Shown in pieces: positions 41,319-51,550 of a stretch of DNA of 64,000 nucleotides (positions are counted from its first letter, which is position 1; each line of letters begins with the position of its first letter). The notes below the pieces were generated by a model. The model searched no databases. It saw only the letters and a program-made list of their open reading frames with translations, and was not told the origin of the DNA. Origin of the DNA: Brevibacterium sp. (GTDB taxonomy: Bacteria; Actinomycetota; Actinomycetes; Actinomycetales; Brevibacteriaceae); contig NZ_JALAHB010000219.1 of the NCBI RefSeq assembly GCF_022712115.1, positions 21,946 to 85,945 on the forward strand, read 5' to 3'. Made by a program: the position numbers and the translations under genes.

Positions 41319-42755
41319 ATGACACAGGCAACGTCCACGGACCAACCCACGGGCACGGTGCTCTCACGGGCCATGCGCCCGCTGAACACCGTCATCGAGC
41401 GGATCATTCCCTCGGCGCTGACCTTCGCGATCGTCCTGACTCTCGTGGTGATGGTGCTTGCATGGGTACTGACCGGAACCCCCTTGATCTCGTTTGCTGA
41501 TCGCGATACGACTATCGCGGCGGTTGTGAGCGGCGAGGTGCTGCCGCCAGACATCATCACCGCGTGGGGGCAGGGTCTGTCCGGTCTGCTCGCCTTCATC
41601 ACCCAGATCGCACTGGTGCTGCTGCTGGGCCATGCTCTGGCCCACACTCGACCAGCAGCCCGGTTCTTCAAGTGGGTCTCGAGCCTGCCCAAGACCCCGA
41701 TGGCGGCCTATCTGCTGGTCTTCGGTGTGGCCGCGGTTGCGAACCTGTTCTCCTGGGGGCTGGGCCTCGTCGTCGGCGCACTACTGGCTGTACAGGTAGC
41801 CAAGTATGGGCGCCGTAACGGGCTCCGTCTGCATTTCCCCATGCTCGTCGCAGCGGGATTCTCCGCCAATGTGTTGTGGCACATGGGCTACTCCGGCTCT
41901 GCACCGCTGTCCATGACTGATCCGAACAACCCGGTGGCTGCCGGGTTCGGTGGCACGATCCCGCTGAGTGAGACCACCTATGCGGGATGGAACCTCGTCG
42001 CAGTGGTGCTCGTGGCAGCCGCGGTGACGCTCGCGATCGTGCTCGTGGCACCGCGGGAGAAGGATCTGATTGCACAGATGCCGGACACCGGTGAGGACGC
42101 TGCCGAGGAAGCCGACGAGGTGCTCACCCCGGCTGATCGGATCGATGCCAGCCGAATCCTCACTACCGTGCTCGGCGTGCTGGTGATCGTGTTCATCATC
42201 GTGTACTTCGTGCGTGGTGGGGCGATGGACATCAACATGGTTAACTGGACGTTCCTGGCACTGCTGCTGCTGCTCGTCAAAGGGCCCTTCGAGCTGTCCC
42301 GGCTGGTACGGAATGCGGCGGCGAACGTGGGGGAGATCCTGCTGCAGTTCCCGCTCTATGCAGGGATCATGGGCATCATGTCCGGAACTGGGCTCATCCA
42401 GATCCTCTCTGATGCGATAGTCTCCGTAGCCTCGCCGGCAACCTTCGGACTGCTTGCGGTGCTCAGCGCGGGAATCGTGAACGTTTTCGTGCCTTCCGGC
42501 GGCGGGCAGTTCGCAGTCCAGGGGCCTGTTCTGCTTGACGCTGCCGGACAGCTCGGGGTTGACCCTGCGATTCCAGTGATGGCGATTGCCTACGGCGATG
42601 CCTGGACAAACATGATCCAGCCCTTCTGGGCAATCCCTGTCCTGGCGATCGCAGGTTTGAAGATCCGTGACATCCTCGGGTACACGACCGTCACACTGTT
42701 TGCCTCCGGTGCGGTATTCCTCGGCGTCATGCTGTATCTGGGCCTCACGGCCTGA
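41319..42755 (+). CDS. atoE: AtoE-like short-chain fatty acid permease
   Basis: A 478-residue polytopic protein of the AtoE (TIGR00366) short-chain fatty acid uptake family. Visible marks are about ten to twelve membrane helices, GYSGSAPLSMTDPNNP in the middle, and NVFVPSGGGQFAVQGPVLLDAA with YGDAWTNMIQPFWAIPVL near the end, the conserved re-entrant regions of this family. It probably imports butyrate- or acetoacetate-like acids. The ATG at 41319 has AGGAGA 8 bases upstream. The gene uses A/T-ending codons more freely than its neighbours and interrupts the usual tilS-hpt linkage, which suggests horizontal acquisition. Symbol by family only. Confidence 0.87.
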   Translation: MTQATSTDQPTGTVLSRAMRPLNTVIERIIPSALTFAIVLTLVVMVLAWVLTGTPLISFADRDTTIAAVVSGEVLPPDIITAWGQGLSGLLAFITQIALVLLLGHALAHTRPAARFFKWVSSLPKTPMAAYLLVFGVAAVANLFSWGLGLVVGALLAVQVAKYGRRNGLRLHFPMLVAAGFSANVLWHMGYSGSAPLSMTDPNNPVAAGFGGTIPLSETTYAGWNLVAVVLVAAAVTLAIVLVAPREKDLIAQMPDTGEDAAEEADEVLTPADRIDASRILTTVLGVLVIVFIIVYFVRGGAMDINMVNWTFLALLLLLVKGPFELSRLVRNAAANVGEILLQFPLYAGIMGIMSGTGLIQILSDAIVSVASPATFGLLAVLSAGIVNVFVPSGGGQFAVQGPVLLDAAGQLGVDPAIPVMAIAYGDAWTNMIQPFWAIPVLAIAGLKIRDILGYTTVTLFASGAVFLGVMLYLGLTA

Positions 42756-42885
42756 GACCACCAGTCTGGAGTCCACTAGAGTTGGGGAGGATCTGAGCAG
42801 ATACACGCAGACACGGGCACGAGCCACGCGCTGAGACGGCTGGCGAAGGTGAGACGTGTGTGCAGCTTCGCATGAGGAGTAACAG

Positions 42886-43437
42886 GTGGACGAGAAGGAC
42901 CTTGGCGACGACATCACGACCATCCACGCGACGGAGGCGCAGATCAAGCACCGCCTGGCGGAGATGGCCGCGGACATCGACCGTGACTACCGGGGTAAGG
43001 ACGTCCTCCTTGTGGGCGTGCTCAAGGGCGCGGTCATGGTGATGGCGGACCTCGCCCGCGCTCTGCACCTGCCGGTGCGCATGGACTGGATGGCGGTGTC
43101 CTCCTACGGCTCCGGCACCAAGTCCTCCGGGGTGGTGCGCATCCTCAAGGACCTGGACACGGACCTCAAGGACCAGCACGTCCTCATCGTCGAGGACATC
43201 ATCGACTCCGGCCTCACGCTCTCCTGGCTGCTGGCCAACCTCAAGTCCCGCGGCGCGGCCTCGGTGGAGATCTGCACCATGCTCCGCAAGCCCGAGGCTG
43301 CGAAGGTGGAGATCGACGTGAAGTACGTCGGCTTCGACGTGCCCAACGAGTTCGTGATCGGCTACGGACTGGACTTCGCGGAGCGATACCGGAACGTCCC
43401 CTTCGTCGCCACGCTCGCCCCGCACGTCTACAGCTGA
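42886..43437 (+). CDS. hpt: Hypoxanthine phosphoribosyltransferase
   Basis: A 183-residue purine salvage enzyme that makes IMP (and GMP) from hypoxanthine or guanine and PRPP. The PRPP-binding motif VLIVEDIIDSGLT is near residues 99-111. The flexible-loop SSYGSGTKSSG and the C-terminal VPNEFVIGYGLDFAERYRN are typical. The start is GTG at 42886 with GAGGAGTAA about 6 bases before it. It leads into ftsH, the usual actinobacterial pairing, about 75 bases downstream. Confidence 0.97.
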   Translation: MDEKDLGDDITTIHATEAQIKHRLAEMAADIDRDYRGKDVLLVGVLKGAVMVMADLARALHLPVRMDWMAVSSYGSGTKSSGVVRILKDLDTDLKDQHVLIVEDIIDSGLTLSWLLANLKSRGAASVEICTMLRKPEAAKVEIDVKYVGFDVPNEFVIGYGLDFAERYRNVPFVATLAPHVYS

Positions 43438-43513
43438 GCGCGCGCAGCCGTCCCACATCTGCACCGGCTAGGCTTGCCGGGCTTCCCACACCCTCATGCC
43501 CCAGAGAGGACAC

Positions 43514-45802
43514 ATGGCTGAAACCGCTGACCGCAAGCCCGACCTGAAGAAGGCCTCACGGGGGCCCTTCTCCTGGGTGCTGCTTGCGCTGCTGATCATC
43601 GCGGTCGGCTTCATGTTCACCAGTGGCGGCGGCTTCCAGCGCATCGACACGGAACAGGGCCTCCAGCTCCTGGAGGACGGCAAGGTCGAGCAGGCGAAGA
43701 TCGTCGACCGCGACCAGCGTGTGGACCTCATCCTCACCGAGGACTACGAGTTCGAGAAGAAGGACTACGGCAAGCGCGTCCAGTTCTTCTACGTCGAGCA
43801 GCGCGGTGAGCAGATCGTCGAGGCCGTCGACTCGGCCGCGCCGGAGCTGGGCTACACGGACGACGTGCCGCAGCAGTCGTGGTTCACCTCGCTGCTCATC
43901 AACCTCATCCCCTTCCTGCTCATCTTCGGCGTCCTCTGGTTCCTCCTCTCCCGCATGAGCGCCGGTGGCGGCGGCATCATGAATGTGGGCAAGTCCCGCG
44001 CCAAGCTGGTGAACAAGGAGAATCCGGACGTCACCTTCAAGGACGTCGCCGGCGTGGACGAGGCGCTGGAGGAGCTCGAGGAGATCAAGGAGTTCCTCGC
44101 GGAGCCGGACAAGTTCCAGGCGGTGGGGGCCAAGATCCCCAAGGGAGTGCTCCTGTACGGCCCTCCGGGCACCGGCAAGACCCTGCTGGCCCGTGCGGTC
44201 GCCGGCGAGGCCGGAGTGCCGTTCTACTCGATCTCCGGTTCGGACTTCGTGGAGATGTACGTGGGCGTGGGCGCCTCCCGCGTGCGCGACCTCTTCAAGC
44301 AGGCCAAGGACAACTCACCCTGCATCATCTTCATCGACGAGATCGACGCGGTGGGCCGGCAGCGCGGCGCCGGCATGGGCGGCGGACACGATGAGCGCGA
44401 GCAGACCCTCAACCAGATGCTCGTGGAGATGGACGGCTTCGACTCGTCCACCAACGTCATCCTCATCGCCGCGACCAACCGCCCGGACGTACTGGACCCG
44501 GCGCTGCTGCGCCCCGGCCGGTTCGATCGGCAGATCCAGGTCGAGGCCCCGGACATGAAGGGCCGCAAGCACATCCTCGAGGTCCATGCCGAGGGCAAGC
44601 CCCTGGCCCCCGAGGTCGACCTCGCCCAGGTGGCGAAGCGCACCCCCGGCTTCTCCGGCGCGGATCTCGCCAACGTCCTCAACGAGGCGGCGCTGCTGAC
44701 CGCGCGCGCCGGCAAGTCGATCATCGACAACGCGATCGTGGACGAGGCGATCGACCGCGTCATCGCGGGACCGCAGAAGCGCACGCGCCTCATGAACGAC
44801 AAGGAGCGCCTCGTCACCGCCTATCACGAGGGCGGCCACGCCCTCGTCGCGGCGGCGATGAACCAGACGGATCCCGTCACCAAGGTGACGATCCTGCCGC
44901 GCGGGCGCGCGCTCGGCTACACCATGGTGCTGCCGAGTGAGGACAAGTACTCGACCACCCGCAATGAGCTGCTGGACCAGATGGCCTATGCGATGGGCGG
45001 CCGCGTGGCGGAGGAGCTCGTGTTCCACGATCCCACCACGGGCGCGGCCAACGACATCGAGAAGGCCACGGACATCGCGCGCAAGATGGTCACCCAGTAC
45101 GGCATGAGCGGCCGGATCGGCATGGTGAAGATCGGCGGCGACACCTCGGAGCCGTTCGCCGGACGCGGTGCCGGGGGCGGGGGAGACGGTGCCGCGGACG
45201 CCACCCGCTTCAGCATCGACGAGGAGATCCGCCTGCTCATCGACGCCGCGCACGAGGACGCTTACAACGCGCTCAACGCCAACAGGGACGTGCTGGACGC
45301 CCTGGCCTACGAGCTCCTCGAGAAGGAGACACTGGACCAGGCGGAGCTCTCCGCGATCTTCGCCCCCGTCGTCAAGCGCGCGCCGCGCGACGTGTGGCTG
45401 GCGCACGGCGACCGTCCCGTCTCCTCGCGCGGTCCCATCGACCCGCCCGCGCCGCGTGCGCACAACGGCGACGAGGCCGAGGCCGGGGGAGCCGCCGGGG
45501 TCGCCGAACGCTCCACTGCCGCTGAGCAGACCCCGGGCGCGGAGACCGCAGCGGCACCCGGGCAGGCTCCGGGCGCGGAGGCCGGCGCACCCGCGCAGGG
45601 CGCGGACGCTCCGGGGACGGCCCCGGACTCCGGGGCGGAGTCCCCGGACGACGACTGGCGGTCCAGGATCCTGGGCACCGCGGGCACCGGGAGCACACGG
45701 ACCTTCGGTGAGCAGCCGCAGGATGCGGACGAGGAGCCGACCCAGGACGACCGGCACCCCGGTGACGGCCGTGACGACGAGCAGGAGGGCCCGCGCGCAT
45801 GA
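43514..45802 (+). CDS. ftsH: ATP-dependent zinc metalloprotease FtsH
   Basis: A 762-residue membrane AAA+ protease that degrades misfolded membrane and regulatory proteins. Two N-terminal helices (about 20-37 and 128-148) flank an extracytoplasmic domain. The AAA module has Walker A GPPGTGKT (from about residue 216) and Walker [10 protein letters not shown] (about 273). The zinc site HEGGH is near residue 438. The C-terminal about 140 residues are Ala/Pro/acidic and disordered, as in other actinobacteria. The ATG at 43514 with AGAGAGGA upstream is preferred to an ATG six codons earlier. The stop overlaps folE. Confidence 0.97.
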   Translation: MAETADRKPDLKKASRGPFSWVLLALLIIAVGFMFTSGGGFQRIDTEQGLQLLEDGKVEQAKIVDRDQRVDLILTEDYEFEKKDYGKRVQFFYVEQRGEQIVEAVDSAAPELGYTDDVPQQSWFTSLLINLIPFLLIFGVLWFLLSRMSAGGGGIMNVGKSRAKLVNKENPDVTFKDVAGVDEALEELEEIKEFLAEPDKFQAVGAKIPKGVLLYGPPGTGKTLLARAVAGEAGVPFYSISGSDFVEMYVGVGASRVRDLFKQAKDNSPCIIFIDEIDAVGRQRGAGMGGGHDEREQTLNQMLVEMDGFDSSTNVILIAATNRPDVLDPALLRPGRFDRQIQVEAPDMKGRKHILEVHAEGKPLAPEVDLAQVAKRTPGFSGADLANVLNEAALLTARAGKSIIDNAIVDEAIDRVIAGPQKRTRLMNDKERLVTAYHEGGHALVAAAMNQTDPVTKVTILPRGRALGYTMVLPSEDKYSTTRNELLDQMAYAMGGRVAEELVFHDPTTGAANDIEKATDIARKMVTQYGMSGRIGMVKIGGDTSEPFAGRGAGGGGDGAADATRFSIDEEIRLLIDAAHEDAYNALNANRDVLDALAYELLEKETLDQAELSAIFAPVVKRAPRDVWLAHGDRPVSSRGPIDPPAPRAHNGDEAEAGGAAGVAERSTAAEQTPGAETAAAPGQAPGAEAGAPAQGADAPGTAPDSGAESPDDDWRSRILGTAGTGSTRTFGEQPQDADEEPTQDDRHPGDGRDDEQEGPRA

Positions 45803-46365
45803 GCGTCGACCACGCACGCATCGAGGCCGCCGTCCGGGAGATCCTCGCCGCGGTGGGCGAGGACCCGGACCGGGACGGCCTCCAGGACACCCCCGCGCGG
45901 GTGGCGCGCGCCTACGAGGAGGCCTTCTCCGGACTGGCCCAGGACGCGGGCGAGGTCCTCGGGACGCAGTTCGACATCGGCTTCGACGAGATGGTCCTGG
46001 TCCGCGACATCGCCATGTACTCCACGTGCGAGCACCACCTGGTGCCCTTCCACGGCGCGGCCCACATCGGCTACATCCCCGGTCCGGAGGGCAAGGTCAC
46101 CGGCCTGTCCAAGCTCGCGCGTCTCGTGGAGGTGTTCGCGCGGCGCCCGCAGGTGCAGGAGCGCCTCACCACGCAGATCGCGGACGCGCTGGTGGAGCAC
46201 CTGGACCCGCGCGGTGTGATCGTGGTGGTGGAGGCGGAGCACCTCTGCATGTCGATGCGCGGGGTGAAGAAGCCCGGCTCCTCGACCATCACGTCCGCGG
46301 TGCGCGGACAGCTGCGCGACGCCGCGTCCCGTTCCGAGGCGATGAGCCTCATCCTCCGGAGGTGA
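45799..46365 (+). CDS. folE: GTP cyclohydrolase I
   Basis: A 188-residue enzyme that opens GTP to 7,8-dihydroneopterin triphosphate, the first step of folate synthesis. Zinc-binding and catalytic residues are in [14 protein letters not shown] and [36 protein letters not shown] is the typical central helix. It starts inside the ftsH stop (ATGA) and is followed after 5 bases by folP, so the folate genes form one operon with ftsH. Confidence 0.97.
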   Translation: MSVDHARIEAAVREILAAVGEDPDRDGLQDTPARVARAYEEAFSGLAQDAGEVLGTQFDIGFDEMVLVRDIAMYSTCEHHLVPFHGAAHIGYIPGPEGKVTGLSKLARLVEVFARRPQVQERLTTQIADALVEHLDPRGVIVVVEAEHLCMSMRGVKKPGSSTITSAVRGQLRDAASRSEAMSLILRR

Positions 46366-46370
46366 GTTCC

Positions 46371-47378
46371 GTGCCCCAGCCGCAGGCAGCCGTCGCCGCT
46401 CCCGCACCGGGGGAGCGCACGCAGATCATGGGCGTCCTCAACGTCACTCCGGATTCGTTCTCCGACGGCGGACGCTGGTACAACCACGCCGACGCCGTGG
46501 ACCACGGCTTCTCCCTGCTGGCCGGGGGCGCTGACATCATCGACGTGGGCGGCGAGTCCACGCGCCCGGGGGCCGCGCGCGTCTCCGAGGAGGAGGAGCT
46601 GGGCCGCGTGGTGCCGGTGGTCCGCGAACTCGCCCGCGACGGCGCCGTCATCAGCGTCGACACGATGCGTGAGACGGTGGCGCGGGCAGCGCTGGATGCC
46701 GGGGCCGCGATCGTCAACGACGTCTCCGCGGGGCAGAGCGAGCCGGGTATGCTCGCGCTCGCGGCCGAGGCCGGGGTCCCGATCATCCTCATGCACTGGC
46801 GGGGGCATCTGGGGGACACCTCTGTGAAGCCGCACTACGCGGACACCGTCGCCGAGGTCGCGGGAGAGCTCGAGGACCGCGTGCGCGCGGCGCTGGCCCA
46901 GGGCGTGTCGCGTGAGCAGATCGTGCTGGACCCGGGACTCGGGTTCTCCAAGAACGCCCGGCACAACTGGGACCTGGTGAGCAGACTGGACGTGTTCGCA
47001 GGCATGGGCATGCCGCTGCTCGTCGCCGCCTCCCGCAAGCGCTTCCTGTCCGCGCTGGTCGCGCCGGACCCGTCCGAGACGGCTGCGCTGGAGGACAGGG
47101 ACTCGGCCACCGCCGCGCTCACGGTGCTCGCCGCGCAGGCCGGTGCGTGGGCGGTGCGCGTCCACGAGCCGCGCTCCTCGCGGATCGCCGCGGACGCCGT
47201 GCACCAGGCGCAGCTCGCGTACGCCCGCACGGCCGCGAGCGCACGGGTGCGGGAAGCCGGCACACGCCTGGCCGGCTCGGAGGCGGGTACGGTGCCGGAG
47301 GCGGAGCCCGGACCCGCGCCGCGCGGTTCTGCGGCAGAGCGGGGTCCGGGAGCACAGCCGGGGGACGAGGCGCGATGA
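46371..47378 (+). CDS. folP: Dihydropteroate synthase
   Basis: A 335-residue TIM-barrel enzyme joining p-aminobenzoate to hydroxymethyl-dihydropterin diphosphate, the sulfonamide target. Signatures are IMGVLNVTPDSFSDGG, DIIDVGGESTRPGA and LDPGLGFSKNARHNW, with SRKRF later. The GTG at 46371 has GGAGG 8 bases upstream; another GTG three codons earlier overlaps the ribosome site. The last about 60 residues form an Ala/Pro/Glu-rich tail. The stop overlaps folBK. Confidence 0.96.
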   Translation: MPQPQAAVAAPAPGERTQIMGVLNVTPDSFSDGGRWYNHADAVDHGFSLLAGGADIIDVGGESTRPGAARVSEEEELGRVVPVVRELARDGAVISVDTMRETVARAALDAGAAIVNDVSAGQSEPGMLALAAEAGVPIILMHWRGHLGDTSVKPHYADTVAEVAGELEDRVRAALAQGVSREQIVLDPGLGFSKNARHNWDLVSRLDVFAGMGMPLLVAASRKRFLSALVAPDPSETAALEDRDSATAALTVLAAQAGAWAVRVHEPRSSRIAADAVHQAQLAYARTAASARVREAGTRLAGSEAGTVPEAEPGPAPRGSAAERGPGAQPGDEAR

Positions 47379-48418
47379 GCGACGATGTCATCACCCTCAC
47401 GGGCCTGACCGCCCGCGGCCGTCACGGCGTGTTCGAGTTCGAGAAGCGCGAGGGCCAGGACTTCCGTGTGGACGTGGAGCTCCACGGCGATCTCTCCGCG
47501 CCGGCGGCGAGCGACGACCTGGCGGACACGGCGGACTACGGTGCCTTGGCCGACGCCCTCGTGGAGATCGTCACGGGGGAGCCCTACGACCTCATCGAGG
47601 CGCTGGCCGGGGCGCTGGTGGACAGGTGCCTCGAATTCGCGCCCGAGGCCCGGGTCACCGTCCACAAGCCGCAGGCGCCCATCGCCCACGAGTTCGCGGA
47701 TGTGTCCGTGTCTCTGCACCGGCGGCGGGGGATGCGCGCGGGAGCTGCGGCCTCGGGCTCCCGCGAGACGACCGCGGAGGGCGTGGCACCGGCCGGGCCT
47801 GCCCCGGACGGCGGTCCGGCGCGCAGTGCGAGCGGCACGTCCGGGCACGTCTACGAGGCGGTCGTGGCCCTGGGTGCGAATCTGGGGGATGCCTGCGCCG
47901 CACTGCAGGATGCCGCGCACGCGCTCTCCCTCCACCCGCGCATCGACCTGCGGGCCGGCTCCTCCGTCTATGTGACGGCACCGGTGGGCGGAGTGGAGCA
48001 GCCCGACTTCCACAACGCCGCCGTGGTCGTGCGCACTGCGCTGCCCCCGCGCGAGCTGCTCTCCGTGTGCCAGGGCATCGAAGCGGCCGCCGGCCGGACG
48101 CGGGAGATCCGCTGGGGCCCGCGCACCCTCGACCTCGATCTCATCAGTGCGCGGACGCTCCCCGCCTCTGGTGCCGCGGAGGAACCGGTCACCTGGCGGG
48201 ACGAGGTCCTCGTCCTGCCGCATCCGCTGGCCGGGGAGCGTGCCTTCGTGCTGGCACCGTGGGCGGAGCTGCAGCCGGACGCCGTCGTGGAGACGCCGGC
48301 CGGCGTGCGCACGGTGGCAGAGGCATGCGCCGCGGCTCCGGACGCGGCAGGGATCCGGCGCACGGGGGAGAGCGTGCTCGCGTCCGCCCGGCCGTTCACG
48401 GAGCAGGCGGAGACATGA
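47375..48418 (+). CDS. folBK: Fused dihydroneopterin aldolase / HPPK
   Basis: A 347-residue bifunctional folate enzyme. Residues 1 to about 118 are dihydroneopterin aldolase (FolB): TGLTARGRHGVFEFEKREGQ and KPQAPIAHEFADVSV. After a low-complexity linker (about 119-155) comes HPPK (FolK): VVALGANLGD, TAPVGGVEQPDFHNA and WGPRTLDLDLI. Together they cleave dihydroneopterin and diphosphorylate the product for FolP. Such fusions are common in Micrococcales. Start ATG at 47375 overlaps the folP stop. Confidence 0.96.
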   Translation: MSDDVITLTGLTARGRHGVFEFEKREGQDFRVDVELHGDLSAPAASDDLADTADYGALADALVEIVTGEPYDLIEALAGALVDRCLEFAPEARVTVHKPQAPIAHEFADVSVSLHRRRGMRAGAAASGSRETTAEGVAPAGPAPDGGPARSASGTSGHVYEAVVALGANLGDACAALQDAAHALSLHPRIDLRAGSSVYVTAPVGGVEQPDFHNAAVVVRTALPPRELLSVCQGIEAAAGRTREIRWGPRTLDLDLISARTLPASGAAEEPVTWRDEVLVLPHPLAGERAFVLAPWAELQPDAVVETPAGVRTVAEACAAAPDAAGIRRTGESVLASARPFTEQAET

Positions 48419-48912
48419 ACCGCACGCGCGTGAGCCAACTGGCCCTCTGGGGTGCGGTGGGCCTCGTCGCGGACCTCGGGGTCCACATCCTCCTGGAGCG
48501 CTCCGGAGCTGCGCTGCCGCAGGTGCCGTGGCCGGCGATCGTGGGGATGGTCGCGCTCTCGCTGGTCCTCCTCCTGCTGGGGTGGCCCATCAAGCAGTGG
48601 CGCGACGGGGACCGGGAGACGGAGATCGATCCCGTCAAGGCCGCACGTGTGGCGATGCTGGCCAAGGCGGCCGCTCTCGCGGGGGCCGTCCTCACGGGTT
48701 GGTACGCTGGCGCTTCCGTCTATCTCCTCGCCTCGGCCTCCGGGGTGCGCGCCGGGGAGGGGCTGGGGATGCTCGCCGCGGTGGGCGCGGCGGCCCTCCT
48801 CATGATGACAGGGCTCATCGTGGAGTCCTTCTGCTCCCTCCCGCCGGGCGGCCCGCGCTCCGGCGGCCCCGACGACCGACCGCACACAGACCCACCGGAG
48901 GTTCCGGCATGA
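48415..48912 (+). CDS. DUF3180 membrane protein
   Basis: A 165-residue protein with four membrane helices: SQLALWGAVGLVADLGVHILL, WPAIVGMVALSLVLLLLGWP, the AALAGAVLTGWYAGASVYLL stretch, and MLAAVGAAALLMMTGLIVESF. The family is confined to actinobacteria and nearly always follows folK. Its function is unknown. It overlaps folBK and the next PH gene by 4 bases each, so it is translated as part of the same chain. Confidence 0.9.
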   Translation: MNRTRVSQLALWGAVGLVADLGVHILLERSGAALPQVPWPAIVGMVALSLVLLLLGWPIKQWRDGDRETEIDPVKAARVAMLAKAAALAGAVLTGWYAGASVYLLASASGVRAGEGLGMLAAVGAAALLMMTGLIVESFCSLPPGGPRSGGPDDRPHTDPPEVPA

Positions 48913-49694
48913 GCACCCCGCAGCCCTTCCCGCAGCAGGGACCGCACCAGGGCGCGGTGCCGCACGGCGCACCGCAGAATCCGTCACAGCAGCAGGACCC
49001 GCCGCCGCACGGCGCACCGCAGCCGCAGCACGGCTCACCACAGCCGCCGCTGGGACAGTCACCGCAGTTCAGCGCCGCGCAGCACGCAGGAGGTGTGCAG
49101 CCGCAGCACGCCGCACCGCAGCCGCCGCACGCGGCACCCGCGCAGCCCGCGGCACCACAGCAGCTGGCGGCACCACAGCAGCCGGCATCGCGGCCCCGGA
49201 CGCCCGCCGGTACGGGTGCGCTGAACCCGGTGAGCCCCGCGTACGTGAAGGTGAAGCTGCTCGGGTCCGCGATCGGCTCGGGGATCTGCGTGCTCGTCAC
49301 GGCAGGGGCCGGAGTGGCCGGGATCATCGCCTCTCTGACGTGGCTCACCTGGCTCGGCTTCGCGCTGGCCGCGGCGTTCGTGATCGGCTTCGTCATCGAG
49401 GCCGTCGTCACCGTGCGCCAGGTGAAGGCGATCGGATACCTGCAGCGGCCCGGCGACCTCCTCATCCAGCGCGGCATCCTCTTCCGTCAGACGACGGTGG
49501 TGCCCTACGGCCGTCTCCAGTACGTGGAGGTGAGCGCCGGACCGCTCCTGCGCGCCGCCGGTCTCGCCTCCCTGGAGCTGCACACGGCCTCGGCCTCGAC
49601 CGATGCCTCGCTCCCGGGCCTGCCGCGGGCGGAGGCGGAGGCGCTCCGCGACTCCCTCGCCGAACGCGGCGCATCGAAGCTGGCGGGGCTGTGA
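48909..49694 (+). CDS. Bacterial PH-domain membrane protein (YdbS-like)
   Basis: A 261-residue protein. The first about 105 residues are Pro/Gln/His-rich with repeated GAPQ and APQ words. Two membrane helices lie at about 118-165 (GSAIGSGICVLVTAGAGVAG and WLGFALAAAFVIGFVIEAVV). One bacterial PH (bPH2) domain follows, with LLIQRGILFRQTTVVPYGRLQYVEV and LASLELHTASAS. It resembles Bacillus YdbS. The cellular role is unknown. It overlaps both neighbours by 4 bases and forms a pair with the next gene. Confidence 0.88.
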   Translation: MSTPQPFPQQGPHQGAVPHGAPQNPSQQQDPPPHGAPQPQHGSPQPPLGQSPQFSAAQHAGGVQPQHAAPQPPHAAPAQPAAPQQLAAPQQPASRPRTPAGTGALNPVSPAYVKVKLLGSAIGSGICVLVTAGAGVAGIIASLTWLTWLGFALAAAFVIGFVIEAVVTVRQVKAIGYLQRPGDLLIQRGILFRQTTVVPYGRLQYVEVSAGPLLRAAGLASLELHTASASTDASLPGLPRAEAEALRDSLAERGASKLAGL

Positions 49695-51550
49695 GCGCCG
49701 CGGCCGGGCCCCCGCAGAGCGAGGGGGAGTGGAAGCACGTCCATCCGCTCACGCCGGTCCTCAAGGGCGGAGCCGGCATCGTGGCGGCTTTCGGTGTGGC
49801 GTTCTACATCGTCCTGCAGAATCTGCAGGACATCGCCCAGTCGCTCGTGGTGGACGCCGTCGGAGGGGAGTCCGAGGACACCGGCTTCTTCGAGGGCATC
49901 GGCCTGCTCGGCCCGTTCTTCCGCGAGCACCCGGGCTATGTGCTCGCCGGCCTCGGTGTGCTCCTCCTCGTCCTGGCGGTCATCGGCCTGGGCCTCTGGC
50001 TCAGCTGGAGGGCCATGCGGTATCGCATCGACGCCGCCGGAGTGCACCTGCGCACGGGAGTGCTGTCCAAGAAGGAGAAGTCGGCCTCGCACGACCGGGT
50101 GCAGTCCGTGGACATCTCGCTCCCCTTCCTCCCTCGCCTGCTGGGGCTCGCGTCGCTGGTCTTCGACGTGGCCGGCGGCGCGGACTCGGACGTGACGATC
50201 TCCTACCTCAAGCGGAGCCGGGCGGAGGAGCTGCGGGAGGAGATCCTCTCCCATCTCCGCGGACTGCGCGCCGGTCCTCAGGGCACCTCGCAGCCGGGAG
50301 CCTCGTCCCGGGCCGGAAGATCTGCCGAGGCCGGAGCCGGTGCGGGGGCAGCCCCCGGCGCCGCGGACGGCACGGAGGGCGAACAGCCGGGCACGGGTCC
50401 GGTCGCCCCCGGGAGCGCGGGACCGGGGCACGAGGATGCGCAGACCCCGGGCGACGACGCGCGCGCCGCTGCTGCGGCGGACGCACCGCTCGGCCAGCGC
50501 CTCGTGAGCCGCCGGAGGCTGCAGGACCTGCAGCACGGTCTGCAGCACGAGGCCACAGGGGTGGCCGAGGACCTCAGCGCCACTCTTGCGGAGCTGCTCG
50601 CGCCCTACCGGCTGCAGCCGCAGGCGGAGGCGGAGGGCCGCCTGGTGCGGGTGCCCTTCCACCGGCTCATGGCCTCGGCGGCGCTGTCGACGGTGATGCT
50701 GATGAGCGTGCTGGGCATCGTCCTCCTCGCCGTGCTCGTCATTCTCCTCTTCGTGTTCGTGGGCCCGGAGGCGGGCGGGCCCACGCTGGGCGGTCTCATC
50801 CCCGCCGTGATCGCGATCGCGAGCGTCTTCCGCAGCGAGGCCTCGCTCGCGAACTTCTCCGTGGCCGTCACGCAGGACGGCCTGCGTGTGAGCCACGGGC
50901 TGGCCTCGACGACCAACAGGATCATCCCGCTGGACCGGATCCAGGCCGTCAAGCTCACCCAGCCCGTGCTGTGGCGGATCCCCGGCTGGTGGCGGGCGAC
51001 CTTCACCCTGGCCTCGGAGGGCAGATCCGACGACCAGGCGCAGTCCGTGCTCCTGCCGGTGGGAGGCGTGGACGACGTCATGCTCATGCTCGGACTGGCG
51101 ATGCCGGACCCCCGCACCGCGCCGGGTACGGATGCACGGGAGCTCGTGCTCGCGGGGATGCAGGGGCCGATGGCGGGGGAGGCGCCTGGCGGCGCCGAGT
51201 CGCAGTTCTGCGGACGGCCGCGGGCCTCCCGCTGGCTGGACCCGTTCACCTGGAGGCGGAACGCCCATGCGCTCACCGGGACCTTCGCGCTCATCCGCTC
51301 CGGGCGACTGACGCGGACGCTGGAGTTCGTCCCTCACGCCCGGGTGCAGTCCATGCGCCTGCACCAGGGCCCGCTGCAGCGGGGACTGGGGCTCTCGAGC
51401 ATCCAGCTCCACATCTCTCCCGGGCCCATCACACCCCAGCTGTTCCACCTGGAAGCCGCGGACGCCGCCCGGCTGTTCGAGGAGCACGCCCAGCGGACGC
51501 GGCTCGCGCGTGAGGAGCTGGACACGGAACTGGAAGGACGGAAGCGATGA
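49691..51550 (+). CDS. Multi-domain bacterial PH membrane protein (YdbT-like)
   Basis: A 619-residue protein with three bPH2-type modules, as in YdbT. The first follows LVLAVIGLGLWLSWRAMRYRI and reads VHLRTGVLSKKEKSASHDRVQ. The second follows the helices STVMLMSVLGIVLLAVLVIL and reads RVSHGLASTTNRIIPLDRIQ. The third, near the C-terminus, reads RSGRLTRTLEFVPHARVQ. An acidic, low-complexity linker spans about residues 200-265. Start GTG at 49691 overlaps the partner gene. YdbS/YdbT pairs are poorly understood; in Bacillus a link to resistance against bacteriocins has been reported. Confidence 0.88.
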   Translation: MSAAAGPPQSEGEWKHVHPLTPVLKGGAGIVAAFGVAFYIVLQNLQDIAQSLVVDAVGGESEDTGFFEGIGLLGPFFREHPGYVLAGLGVLLLVLAVIGLGLWLSWRAMRYRIDAAGVHLRTGVLSKKEKSASHDRVQSVDISLPFLPRLLGLASLVFDVAGGADSDVTISYLKRSRAEELREEILSHLRGLRAGPQGTSQPGASSRAGRSAEAGAGAGAAPGAADGTEGEQPGTGPVAPGSAGPGHEDAQTPGDDARAAAAADAPLGQRLVSRRRLQDLQHGLQHEATGVAEDLSATLAELLAPYRLQPQAEAEGRLVRVPFHRLMASAALSTVMLMSVLGIVLLAVLVILLFVFVGPEAGGPTLGGLIPAVIAIASVFRSEASLANFSVAVTQDGLRVSHGLASTTNRIIPLDRIQAVKLTQPVLWRIPGWWRATFTLASEGRSDDQAQSVLLPVGGVDDVMLMLGLAMPDPRTAPGTDARELVLAGMQGPMAGEAPGGAESQFCGRPRASRWLDPFTWRRNAHALTGTFALIRSGRLTRTLEFVPHARVQSMRLHQGPLQRGLGLSSIQLHISPGPITPQLFHLEAADAARLFEEHAQRTRLAREELDTELEGRKR

